From: Ophthalmolycus amberensis
Taxonomy: Eukaryota > Chordata > Actinopteri > Perciformes > Zoarcidae
Direction of reading: 5' to 3'
Assembly: GCA_024529925.1 (NCBI GenBank)
Contig: JAFEUB010001204.1
Coordinates: 1-64,000 of the forward strand
Length of the DNA stretch: 64,000 bases
Positions 26,071-37,384 of the stretch are shown piece after piece. Below the pieces are notes generated by a model that saw nothing but the letters and a program-made list of their open reading frames with translations, had not been told where the DNA came from and made no database searches. A program made the translations under genes and the position numbers. How positions within the stretch are numbered: the stretch's first letter is position 1; the number at the start of each line of letters is the position of its first letter.

Positions 26071-26140
26071 ACGCAGTGTTGTCAATGCAAACACACACTA
26101 CACACACACACATACGCAGCGTTGTCAATGCAAACACACA
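26071..26140. repeat. 43-bp-period tandem duplication inside a CA-rich tract
   Basis: 'acgcagtgttgtcaatgcaa' at 26071 recurs as 'acgcagcgttgtcaatgcaa' at 26114, each followed by ACACACA. About 27 positions match with one change. Confidence 0.85.
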
Positions 26141-27804
26141 AGATTAAAGATCTGTTGAATCTTGTGCTTCGTGAGATCTGCTGTTGCCAGTATGGACAAC
26201 GTGTGAGATCCAATGTTGTGAGCTGTTACATTGTCCCTCTGGTCATGTTTCCAAGCATTATTAATGTGGCCAATATGGAGCCATTTCATCGCTGTCGTAG
26301 ATGAAACAAATAATATTTCTGCCGTCATTCAAAGTGTGCGTGCATAAGTAACGGACAAACGCATTCAGAGTCAGTTCAACATGTTGACTAACTCTGGACT
26401 GATCAAAATGCTCCCGTTTGTTGGAGCCATTTTTTAAACTCAAACTTACACCTTATGTCTCTCTGGTGTAACGTTGGATGCTGGGTTTCTCCACCAAATA
26501 TGTGATCTGGGAAGTCAATTTGTTTAGGTTGCATTCCAGATCCTTGGTGGTTCATGTCCTTGCACAGCTTGACAAGCTACTACACTCTGCCTTAGTTCCC
26601 TTGCCAAACCACGTCCACACACTTGTATATGTCATCACTGTTCACAAACTCTTCTTTCATTTGCGAAAATCCGTTGTTGTGCTTCTCTCTGGTCGCCCGA
26701 TAAGACTGGATGATGCAAATTGACCCCCGCTGCTGAGATCTCCCATCTCCCCCGGCTCCTCTCGGCCACGTCTACCCTTCCAGAAAGAAAAATAATCTGT
26801 ATTTGTTTAACGCAACCAGGAAATCAGATCATCATACGCAGGATATCCACTTGTATTTTTTTTCACGCACCCTTCTGACTCAAATGAAAGAAAAAAAATC
26901 TCTGCTACGATAAGATTAGTTCCAGGAAATTGTCTAGGTGTCTTTGTCTGTGTGCATTTGAGTGCATTTTTGAAGTGGACACTATTTTGTCAGGCCCGCT
27001 GTTGTTCCAGAGTGCTATAATTCTGAGACACTACAGAAGGCAGACAGACCTTTGCACTGTGGTAGAATGCAGAAGGACGGGTTCCAGTTTTCTCTTGGGC
27101 GGATCCTGCTAAACATTTCCACTCTGTCCCCTCCTCCACAGCACAGTCTATAGATATGATGTGATAAATCTGCCTTCTCCAAATAATGCTGCGGCGTTCT
27201 CATTTTCTCACCCTCCATTACTTTAACGGTTTTGTTTTTGAGGTGATTTAGGGAGGTCCGTTCTGCTTACCAGACCCACCGAACCCAGCAATGCACCACC
27301 AACCCTTTCCATTAATAGTCAACTGTAACCTGTGTGGTTTATGTTGGAGCCACATTAACGGATCCATCAGTGCAGATGAACACGCGCTAGTGTTGATCTG
27401 CAACACAGATGCTGACGAGACGAATATTGCAGGGCAGAGCAAACAGGCTGAGGATGAGTTCAGTGATACAAAACTAAAAGTCTGGAGCCATGTCTGCAGC
27501 TCTCTGAGGTTGTACTTCGTCACAGCGGTGCTTATGCTGGGGGTGTAACAGTGTATCCATCATCAACCGTTTGGTGACGGATCTTTGTTCTATATGCGAG
27601 ATCCTTTCGGTGACTCAAAACAAATACAAAATAGTCTATTCATGTCTACTACTCGCACATGCGGAAGAGAAATGATGTTCGCCATTTAATATATGGCGGC
27701 ATGACCCAAACCTCTCCATTAGCGAAACAAAAGACAGACCGGATGGCGAGTCCTTTTCCCCACAGTGTTCAGAAGAAAGCAAAAACGGGCCGGTCGGCGC
27801 TAAA

Positions 27805-28130
27805 TGCAAACATCAGCATGCTAACATGCTCACAATGACTAGCATGCTGATGTTCACCATCTTCGTTTAGCACATTAGTGCGCTAACATTTGCTAATTAG
27901 CTGTAAACCTATAGTAGAGCTGAAGCTGATGGGAACGTCATTAGTTTTAATTTGGTCATATTTGACACCGAAGACGGTACTAGATGAAAAGATTAAAGTG
28001 ATAATTAAATTTAGAAAGTCATTATAATTCATCCTGAGGGGAACATGACTTTCTGACAATTCATCCAATAGTTGTCGAGACATTTTATTAATTACCACAA
28101 ATATCCACCTCATGATGGCCGCGAGCATTG
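27805..28130 (-). repeat. Repeat family A copy, reverse, with 'GCTAACATGCT' head
   Basis: 27811-27905 carries 'catcagcatgctaacatgct' and 'gctaacatttgctaattagc'; 28005-28125 is the reverse complement of the family A core ('cctgaggggaacatgac', 'caattcatccaatagttgtc', 'cctcatgatggc'). The head has a perfect 13-bp inverted repeat, CATCAGCATGCTA at 27811-27823 and TAGCATGCTGATG at 27840-27852. Confidence 0.55.
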
Positions 28131-30674
28131 GCTAATAAAAAACAGAATTGACAGTGAGCTGTAGTGCTCTCTGAACGCAGCGTCACACTTTTCATGTTGA
28201 TGTTGTCATCTATTGTATTTAACTACTGTACGTAGGAAAACGATGAATACAACATGTGTCCGGTCATGGTATTTGAACTGGATAAGGACTCTGGGATGAT
28301 GGTGTCATGTCCTGACAGCTGGAATAGGACACGGTTATGTGTGGCTGCGAGTGCTTGAACTCTTTCCTATTTGTGCTGCACAGGTGGAGAAGCTTGCACT
28401 GAAGCATTGTGCTCAGAGATTGGTCCAGGTAGCTTCGATGGCAGCCTTGAGACACGCGCAATAGAACAAATACATTTCCCTAACTTCGTACTTCACTCCA
28501 CATTCCCAATGGCTGCAATTACCGTAAGTGCAAATTCATTCATTCAAATTTGCAGGCAAAGAGGTTCTGCCACAAGGATTTTGTCAAAGGCTCGCTCAGC
28601 TGCAATGAAACTCTGGCTTTACATGCGGCGTTTTGTTCGTTCTCAGCAGGTTTTGAATTGTGTTCACCTTTTCATTCTTCGAGTACTGCACTGATTGTTT
28701 TTTCACCACCTTTAAATCAACCTGAATGTGGTCAGATGGTTAGTCCTAGTCACCCAGAATTATAATCAAATATTTGTTTTGGTGTGAATCTGGTTCACAG
28801 CCTGTATCGTTTCATCCCTTTGTCTGTATTCAGGAGGTGTTGTCCTCTCAAGCAGCTCGCGGTGATCAAGTGTCTGAGCTGCAGATCGACCTGACCGGAC
28901 CGCTGACTGATGGTTGTGTAGTACATTGCTCATTCTCTGCTGCTCTTTTTCTCTCAGTACTTGAGCTTCTCGGTGTTTCTCTCTCTTATTTTTCTTGCTT
29001 ATTCAAGACGCATGAAGTGAAAGTTCTGTGAAAACACCGGAGCTGAATGCGGTGTGTGGGCATTATGACTCAGCTGCATGCTACAGAGGGACTTGGAAGT
29101 TATTTAGTGCTTATTTAGGCACCATTGTTGGTTTATAACAAAAGAGAAATAACACCAAAGAGGGATCTGACAAACATCCAACAAGTGTTCTTAAGTTGTT
29201 TTTTCACATCTGACAGTAAGCCTGGTCAAACACTACTTCTTTATGTCTGACTTGAGCGCCGTGTTGTTGTTCCAGCTGTCTTTAATCTTAAGGAAATATT
29301 AAGTAGAGAGCCATCTGGAACATGGAGCTGATGGTGATACAGTAGTTTGTTCCATCATAACACAAGAATTGAATTAGTCCTTGTAAGACGAGCTCCGTTT
29401 TCCATGAATTACTGGGTCATCACGTGGTACTAATTGTCTGTATTTTGGCCATGTCGCTTTGTGCTGTCACAGTCAATTCTGTAGAAAGTGTGTGAATATG
29501 AGCCAAACCATGGACTCAAAGTAAAGAGTTATATTCTGTCACTGTGCATAATGACCTCCTTCGTGGTGAATTGGAGCATCAACCTCCACAGTGAGAGATA
29601 ATTATAAACGTTGTCATGCAGATTTTGTGACTTTGTTAAAACTTCTACAACACATTGAAATCCTCAGTTTGATGGAAATAGTGGGTTATTATTACTTGGC
29701 TTTATGAAATATGATCTTTGAAAGATTTATTTTAGGGCTGCAACTAATGACTGCTTTCATTATATTATAGACATTAGAGTCATTAAATTACAAAAAAATT
29801 CAATCACAATGTCTCAGCCCGAAGGTGACGTCTTCATATTCTCTTTATTCCGATACTCAGACCACAATGATGAGCTCACGTTATTACCGGCTGCAACTGC
29901 GACTGGTATTGTTTCCACCTTGTGGGTCTGTGTGTGAGACGCTCCCACAAAACTTCAAAATGAAGGCTGAGTTTGGAGATGGGTGTGGTCCGAGCAAGGA
30001 CGATGAATGTAGGGGGGGGGGGATCCCATCTCAAGATGGTCTGTAATATTCAATTAGGTTCAAAACCCGGCAAAATATGGTACCTCTTAATATTTTGATA
30101 AATATGAGCGTATATTACTTTACTCTGATTATCATTTTGTCTGCTTTGTCAAAAACAGTATTTTCAAAGTTCATCCAGGCATGAATAGATGAGCCAATGT
30201 AAAGTGTGTTACTCCAAACATAAAACCTAAACATTAGTAAATACTGTATGTAGTAGATATTATGATATACCGTATGTGTACATCCTAATATTGCCCCCAC
30301 AACTAGAGCCTACGGTTAGAAGAAGGTGCTGGTGAGCATATACCATACACCCCATCATGTTAAGCTGGGTTCCTCCCATTCCATTACACTTCTGGTTGAG
30401 CGGTTCTGTACACAGCTGTAATTGGTTGCATTTCCAACAAACAGCAATTACCCATCAATTTGTTCCACCCAACACTTGCTTAATGCTATTTCACAGCTAC
30501 TAAAAATGTGCTAACCAGGTCAAGGACTCCCTGTAGAAGGAGAGACAATTCACTGCTCAACTAGGTAGCTGAAGTTAATGTGGGCTGTTGTCCCAGAGTA
30601 CCCCTCAAGGACAGATTGTACTCATCAGTCTTTATTAGCATTCATTAGATCTCCTGTTATTGTTTACTTTGTTG

Positions 30675-30675
<1 letters not shown>

Positions 30676-30725
<50 letters not shown>

Positions 30726-30744
30726 GGTGGGGGTGGGGGTGGGT
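30676..30744. repeat. (TG)n microsatellite with adjoining G-quadruplex motif
   Basis: About 23 TG units (30676-30722) run directly into G5-T-G5-T-G5-T-G3 (30723-30743), four G-runs with single-base loops. Confidence 0.95.
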
Positions 30745-31406
30745 GTACTGAACGCAGCAGTACCGTGGGAAGCCAGATCCGTTACGTCTCTGGTGCGTTC
30801 GAGTGCTCTCTCTGCCTCTCCGTCTCTGTTCCTGTTACCATCCATCCTTCTCTCTGCTCCTTTCTGCTGGGAGCCCAGTTTATTTCAACTCATTAAATTG
30901 TGTCAGTAAGACAAGTTGATCGGACTCTTTGATCAGACTCTCGCAGGCTTGTGGGTTCGGGGACTCAAATGCCAGCAAAGACCAGAGAAGATCCGGCTTG
31001 TTTAATCTACTGCTGTAGACGTTGATATCAGAGGGCTCCTGCACGCGGAGGTTCTCCAGGGTGGTGTTCAAACACACTAAAAGGGAAACCGCTGAGGCAA
31101 GAAGGACAAGATGCATCGGATACAAAGAAAACCCCTAAACGTGTGAGAACGAGTACAGATAAATACACAGGGTGGCTGGTTTTCTAAAGGACTTTGTCGA
31201 AAGCGTCGGCAGATAAATCCCCAAATAAAACAATGTGAAGTTAATGTATGTACGGTAGTGTTGCACGGTATACTGATACTATGATATCACAATACCCTAC
31301 AGTTAAAGATGGTACATACCCCAGTTGTATTTGTTCTGGTACTAAAAACATATTGTGTTTTAAGGGGAGCCTTAGGCTGTTTCCTGTGATTTGTGTCGTT
31401 TTGCAA

Positions 31407-31410
<4 letters not shown>

Positions 31411-31450
<40 letters not shown>
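31411..31450. repeat. (GT)n microsatellite
   Basis: Twenty perfect GT units. Confidence 0.95.
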
Positions 31451-31452
<2 letters not shown>

Positions 31453-32689
31453 AGCGCTCTTCTTTAGAGAATGGCTTTCGGGATTGGAATTCCGTGGAGG
31501 GAGCGGTTACTTTTGGAGCCAGTGGTCAATAATACTGACGGATGGAGTCAACAAGAATCAGGTCATGAGGCTGCACAGCTCCGCTCTGAGCTGGTGTATG
31601 TGTCAGCAGAACTCTGTTAAAGAAACTAACTACCGACCAAATGTGCCAATAAAATTAGATTCACCATCGTCTCCGAGTCTGTCCAAACATCTCCTGTGAG
31701 GCAAACACATGATCCACCAAAAAGCATGTGTTCATCCAGGAACTCCCCCCTTTGCTCACTAACGTGAAATAGACAGAAAGGAAACGCAGTCGGTGTGTGT
31801 GACACAAACACCACTTCAACAGTTACTGTGGTGACTCATCAACTTTATTAGCATTTGTGGGTTTTTGTTTTGGACTTTATTTTTGATTGGACAAGACAAA
31901 GCCCACGCTGAAGTGATTATTGAACCCCGCTCCTGGAATCATCCGTTGACCGCACTCTGTCCCTTCAATTCATCCCCTTTATGCACTGGTTCATTTCAGT
32001 TAGTATTTTAAACCGTAATAAAATCAGTTTTCTAAATTGTTTCGTTGAACCTCCCCTCGAATGTTCCCCATTTCTCGAGAGTTCCAGACGAAGCACAGTG
32101 GATGTATTTCACAGGAGAAAATGCAGCGCACAATATTAATCTACTGCAGGCAGCTTCTGGCATGTAATAGTTTACATTTTTTACAGATCCAGTTTGCAAG
32201 CATATCTTGCTATTGGATTTAAGATATATAAAAATATTTTAAATATGTTATGATGGGGTTTATTTGTAATAGAAAAAGTATCATTTCTCACTTTGAAATG
32301 ATTGTACTCTATTATACAATCATGCATTTATAATATGCAATGATTTTTCGTTTCAAAGGTTTACATGCTGGACACAAGATGTCTTCCACTTCACTGAAAG
32401 GTTGCTTATTGGATGTATAAGTTGTTCAAACTGTCCAAACTAGATGTGATGTCACAAAATGCTGCTCTTACATACGCGTGTTGTAGCAGGTTAGCAACAG
32501 AAAATGCTCTAAATTCACAAAAAGATAAATAAAATAAAGTGAGTTAAAATAGCTGCCTTCCAGATGGGAACCTGTTGTAAGGCTACCTGCAGACATACAT
32601 TGCAGCTGCCACAGTGTCATTTCTCCGTGCACTTCCAGACAATCACAGCAACGAAAGCTCGTGGAGAGTGAGCCATATTGAGCAATTAC

Positions 32690-32985
32690 TTTTCTCTTGT
32701 TCCTTCAGCCGCTGAAATAAGGAATTTGTCTTGCTATTGTTCGGTGGGCAGGCAAAACATAACGTGCATAATTTATTCCAGGCAATCAGTTGGTTGGGAG
32801 GCTTAGAAGCAGGCAGAAAGCTGGCACAATGGAACCTCTCTCAGCCCCATCATAACTTTGTCACTTATTCTGTGCACTGACAATGCATGTCATGTTGCAT
32901 TATTTGCCCGGCAAGAGCGTGGGTGGGAAAAGCAAACGCGATTAGTTGATGCATGCACTTGTTTTTCTGCGAGTGAATCGAGGCC
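32690..32985. promoter_or_regulatory. Possible conserved regulatory element
   Basis: A 300-base block of complex, non-repetitive sequence with 'cgtgcataatttattccag', 'ttgtcttgctattgttcg' (SOX-like ATTGTT), 'gcatgtcatgttgcattatt' (octamer/POU-like) and 'gcgattagttgatgcatgca'. 3 kb upstream of the AUTS2-like exon. Confidence 0.3.
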
Positions 32986-33311
32986 TTTAGAAATGGTTTA
33001 GTGAGTCAGTGCCAGTAGCACGCCCATCGAACTCATCCCTCTGTCAGCGGTGCGTATCTGTAACACTGGTGATGTAATTCTCTACAGGCACGCTAGCGTT
33101 GCTCCGAGGTGGTCCTTCAACGAGTAACTGCTGAGAACTACTGCTGCTTCAGAATTCTTCTCACCAGTATTTCGTGGAAAACTGCCTTGATTTTATTCCT
33201 CATATGCATTGTCCCACTGTGGTTTCTGTGGGCTGAGGGATACATCTTGGACTGATGCAGGGTTTTGTTGAGTCCAGCTTGGGTGCTGTTCAACAAATAT
33301 GTCATCACAGC

Positions 33312-33920
33312 CTTACTACTCTGCAAGTAAAAGTCCTGCATTCAACCTTTTACAAGGTAATAGTACAAGTATAAGCAAAATATACTTAAAGTAAATATAC
33401 TCAATTGGCAGCAGAAAAAGCCCAATAAGTGTGATTGCATTGATGTCATTTGATTATTATTATGAGTACGTTATCGTGTTTGCAGCATTTAATGCTGGTT
33501 GAAGTCAAGCTGCTTTTAACTAACTCATATTCTGTGGGGCAGTTTATTCTATAACAGTGCATCATATTTTCTAACCGACCTGTTTTTATTCGGATGTAAA
33601 AGTAATTATTAAAGGTTCTGTGTACGACACTCAGAGCGTTGATATAGCAGCTGATTGTCCCCCTCAGGTGAACACTGTTGGCTCTGTCTGCACTGTTAGC
33701 TGCCTGCTGCCGGCTCAACGGACTCTGCTGGGAGCCTCGTGGAGGCGTTAGTTATGCTCTAAGCACCTTTCAGCTTTCAATGGCAAATTATTGTAGTGGA
33801 GTAAAATGTACCGTATTTGCCTCTGACATAGTAGAGTAGGAATCAAAAGATGAAATCATGAAATAGAACACACAGTGTACCTCAAAATTGGAGATTGGCA
33901 ACTTTTCAAGTAGCACAGGT
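33312..33920. mobile_element. Degenerate teleost hAT MITE with internal insertion
   Basis: The phrases 'caagtaaaagtcctgcattcaa', 'aatatacttaaagta', 'gtggggcagtttattctataac', 'tgtagtggagtaaaatgta', 'atttgcctctgacat' and 'gtacctcaaaattg' occur in the order I remember for an abundant percomorph hAT miniature element built of short 'aagtaaaagt' blocks. The left terminus is lost. About 150 bases at 33620-33780 (from 'ttctgtgtacgacactc') do not belong to it and look inserted. No coding capacity. Confidence 0.6.
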
Positions 33921-34019
33921 ATGGAGGATTAAGAAAGCATATCAAATATGACATGGCAACAATAATAGAGAAAACAAAACAAAGGGGATTCCATAATCTA
34001 TGAAGTGCTCCTGTATCAT

Positions 34020-34155
34020 TGTTGCTAACTAGTGCAGTGCCCGTTCAAAGCGTGCTTGTTGCTGATTGCTCGGCCTCTGGTATTTCATAATACACCCTCC
34101 AAGTGTGAAGATCGGATGAACAGTTGTTGAGAGAATTGAAGGACAGACGGAGACT
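34020..34155. repeat. Interspersed repeat fragment
   Basis: 'agtgcagtgcccgttcaaag', 'tatttcataatacaccctcc', 'agtgtgaagatcggatgaac' and 'gttgttgagagaattgaagg' resemble the end of a common fish repeat. Assignment is from memory only. Confidence 0.35.
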
Positions 34156-35149
34156 CCTTCCATTTCCGTCACTCAAAGCCTTGTCTCTTCGGCCCCCTCA
34201 TTAGAATGTTGCGCTGCACTGACATGTCATTAGCTCAGCTGTGGCAGCTTTGCACCTTCCCTTTCAACAGCCAGCCTCCACTCTGATGGCTGCTTCACCA
34301 GCCCTCCCTGGGGGTATTAACACCAATGGCTCTTTGGTCCACAATGGAGCAAAACGGGTCAACCGTTCAAATAACAAAGCTGATTTGTTCCATAAGTTCT
34401 ACGGTGGACAGCTGTGAAACACTACACAGTCTCTCGGCAGCAGATGAGTGGTTCTATGGATCAGCACTGTCGAGCTGTATAACCCCGTGTGTGGAGCCCG
34501 CTATATTGGAGTTGTAGCTTATCGGTTTATGTTTTCAGAATTCGGTTTTCTTCATGAAAAGAAATGTCTTCTGATGTAGCTTGTATGTGCTGTCGGGCAA
34601 GCTGACGTTAAATGTTTTGATGCTTCTTGGTGTGCTTCTGCTGATCTGTTTCCTGCTCACATATGACTTACAAGTAAACACAAGCTCTGTCAAAGTTTCT
34701 GCTCAGCTTCATCTTTGCCTCACCTTCAGGCTTGAGTGTTGTTTAGGCTCTTGGTATCAACCATTGTCGTATTACTTTGAATGTGAAACAACAACAAAGG
34801 TGCTGCAGGGCAAAGACAATTCAGTTCAATTCATTTTTCTAAAATGAAAGACTTTATTTTAAGAAAAACATTTTTCAAAAGTGTTCTGTTATGTCATTTA
34901 TTCTGTAGCCTTTATTTTACGTATTCAGAGTATGTGTTATTTATAATTCATCCAGTTAAGTTTGAAAACTGACAATAGATATTGTTGAGTTATTATTCAA
35001 TTGAACTTTCTTTATTTGATTGTACAGTCAGTAGTTGACTACATACAGACGTTAATACAACTGTTGGTTACTTCAATATATATATATGGGACTAAAGCAG
35101 AGCGCAGGTTAGACATTACTGTGATGTTCCGGACCGTCACATGAGGACA

Positions 35150-35520
35150 TTCTCTCTAAATGGACCTCGTTGAGTATTCATTGAATACCCCTGATCTAGA
35201 CCAAATGTCACGTTCATCCAATACTTAGTGAGACATTTAATTGAAAGCATACATGTCAACCTCATGGTGGCACTAAAGTAAACTTAAGGTGACAATCAAA
35301 GTCATGAGGATACATCATCAGGGAACCATGAATGTCCAAACACAACTGTGTGCCAATCCATCTCTAGATGTTGAGATATTTCTGAATAACAGAGAACCCT
35401 GATCTGCTGGTGGCACTTCATGAAAAGTCAGGGGGTTACCAAAGTTATAACAATTCAACCTCAGGGTACCGTGAACGTTATGACAGTCCAACCAAAAATG
35501 GTGGACCAGCACGGAAGAAT
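35150..35520 (-). repeat. Repeat family A, tandem diverged units 0.5 kb before the AUTS2-like exon
   Basis: 'cttagtgagacatttaattg' with 'cctcatggtggcactaaag', then 'catcagggaaccatgaatgt' with 'ccaatccatctctagatgtt', then 'cttcatgaaaagtcaggggg' and 'cctcagggtaccgtgaacgt' with 'ccaaaaatggtggacc'. These read as two to three successive, diverged units in reverse orientation. Confidence 0.5.
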
Positions 35521-35966
35521 AAATTGGTCTCAGACACACACCACCTAACTGTAACGTCACCGGTTTAAATCCTGCTGCAGACCCATTTTGCTCTCTCTAT
35601 CCTCATTAGTCCTATTGGCTTCTCTACTGTGTACTTTCAAATGAAACCAAATGGCAAAAAACAAGTGAAAAACCACTTTTTTGCTGTTTGTGTATAAAAT
35701 CTTATATTATACTACACTGTATCTAAAGCCTTTCTGCACCATTGCCCCTCAATTTGGAGCAAATTCACTGCACTGCTTTCTGTAGAGTGGAGATTGGCTT
35801 TCATGAGTGGATATACAGCTCTTTTATTCAAGCTCTCGAGTGAGCTAATGAGCAGATTAGAATAAATGTATTGAATCATTGATTTGACTGTGGATGAACG
35901 GTATGATTGCAGAATCCTCAAAGACTCATGCATGCTGTAAAAGGCTTTGCCAAAATGTTTGTTCTG

Positions 35967-36005
35967 TACTAATTTGAGCTTTCTCTTGTGCCGTTTCCTC
36001 TAAAG
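35967..36005 (+). promoter_or_regulatory. Branch point and 3' splice site of the AUTS2-like exon
   Basis: TACTAAT at 35967-35973 matches the branch-point consensus, with its branch adenine about 34 bases from the exon. A pyrimidine-rich run with no intervening AG follows, ending in the acceptor AG at 36004-36005. Together with the consensus GTGAGT donor downstream this supports a functional exon rather than a chance open frame. Confidence 0.65.
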
Positions 36006-36218
36006 AAGAACCTGACACTGATGCCCCAGGAGTGCAAAGACAACCAGGCAGGGCCCCGACCCAAGAAAAAGGCTGCCAGGGTGCCCAACGGCCTGAGCCT
36101 GGAGCCCTGCAAGAACAATCGCCACCGGCAGCAGCCTTCAGACCAGGAGAACAACCCCCGCCTGGCACACACACAAGGCAAGAGGAAGAAGAAACACCTA
36201 AACAAGAAACACACAACG
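36006..36218 (+). CDS. auts2: AUTS2-family internal coding exon (exon 2-like)
   Basis: Internal exon of 71 codons, phase 0 at both ends. The acceptor is a pyrimidine-rich tract ending 'tttcctctaaag' just before 36006, with a textbook branch-point-like TACTAAT at 35967-35973. The donor is ACG|GTGAGT at 36218/36219. The peptide begins KNLTLMPQE, then has KKK, NGLS, a K/N/R-rich stretch, SDQEN and GKRKKK, ending KKHTT. The same order (KDVALKPQE, KKK, NGLS, SDREN, GKRKK) is what I remember of AUTS2 just after its basic N-terminal exon; aligned by eye with one gap, about a third of positions match. AUTS2 is a nuclear regulator of neurodevelopment that works with a variant PRC1 complex and also affects cytoskeletal signalling. 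FBRSL1 shares the region but lacks NGLS and GKRKK as I recall it. The divergence could mean the less conserved teleost paralogue (auts2a versus auts2b is undecided). An alternative acceptor 3 bases downstream would drop the first Lys. No other AUTS2 exon is recognisable in the window. Confidence 0.72.
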
Positions 36219-37358
36219 GTGAGTCTAAGATACGTTATCTTTCTAGTTGCAGTAATCAGATCATATGCCACATAAATCTTACATGGCAAATGTAGTGAAG
36301 TACTACAATTTATGAGCTGTGAGCCTTTTTTACATCCGTCAGTTCAGTGTGCTTAAACTCAGTAAATGGAGAGAAAATGAGAAGCTAATGTCATTTCTTT
36401 ATAATATATTAGAGATTTTCTCTGAAATGCTATTAGACTCAGCACAGCATCTTGTATTGCCTTACGCTGCCGTACTCGTAATGCTGCTGAGGAAACAGTA
36501 TGTGCTTCTATGGTTTTGAAATGAGTGGTTGACCCAGTGACTTCAAGTATTTTAGAAATAATGCAGCAGCATTTATTTTATTTTTCCTCTTGGCTCAGCG
36601 GTCGCTTTGTGTTGATGCACCGTGTGTGTGTGCTCCTGTAGTAAGGGCAGATGTAAAACAACTCAATGCAAGCTTCAATGGAGGTGCAAGGGCTGGAGAC
36701 ATTCGGTCTGTGTTTGGCAGAAGCTCCTTCTTAGTGTCTCAGTAAAATGTGCATCACAAATGTGAAGGTTCCCAGGCTTTTCATTGGCCACATGCTGCTG
36801 TTGCGTACAGTTTCTCAGAGCCTGGCCTGGATGTTCTTTAAACTGAGTCAACACTGTACCAAAGATACTTAATATGTGTATATTGCGTTACATTTACATG
36901 CATATTAAAATGATATGTTATGATTTGTATCGTTAAATGATGGGCATTGATCCAGCTGTTGACTGTTGGGAGTGAGTCAGTCTAGCATTTCTCCTTGTAG
37001 AGGCTGTTCTTATTACAACTCAGCAAAAAACAAAAGAGACAACAGAGTACAGAGACGAGCTATCATCTGGATCCCATTTTTGTATTTATTCATGTGACAT
37101 CAAATGCATTTACAACACACCCAGGAGTATAATGTTCAACTTGTACCGGTTGAATGAATGAAGTCAAAATGCTCTACTGGTGTGGAATATAGCTTCTAAG
37201 TATGTGAGTGTATGTATGCATCAGTGTGCTGAATGCCTGAACATATTTCTGTGTGTAGCAAGGTGACAAGGTCACTAATGAATATTTATGCTACACTGAT
37301 GCAGTGGTGTATCTCTGCCAGCAAGGACTATTTGTCACAGCACGACCTACTGTTTATA

Positions 37359-37384
37359 CACACACACACACACACACACACACA
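37359..37384. repeat. (CA)n microsatellite
   Basis: Thirteen CA units, 1.1 kb downstream of the AUTS2-like exon. Confidence 0.95.

Larger units (their letters stand above)
24916..27804. other. Non-coding stretch, no gene recognised
   Basis: Two small tandem duplications (25141, 26071). 'gggggtgtaacagtgtatcc' near 27538 may be the terminus of a DNA transposon, but the other end was not found. Confidence 0.45.
28131..33311. other. Non-coding stretch with microsatellites
   Basis: GT tracts at 30676 and 31411, a G11 run at 30012 and a possible regulatory block at 32690-32985. No exon recognised. Confidence 0.5.

Noticed and set aside
26041..26140. CRISPR-like spaced repeats
   Set aside because: Only two units and CA-rich. 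The surrounding sequence is vertebrate, and no array or cas gene is present.
27538..27780. Possible DNA-transposon left end ('gggggtgtaacagtgtatcc')
   Set aside because: No matching right terminus or target duplication was found.
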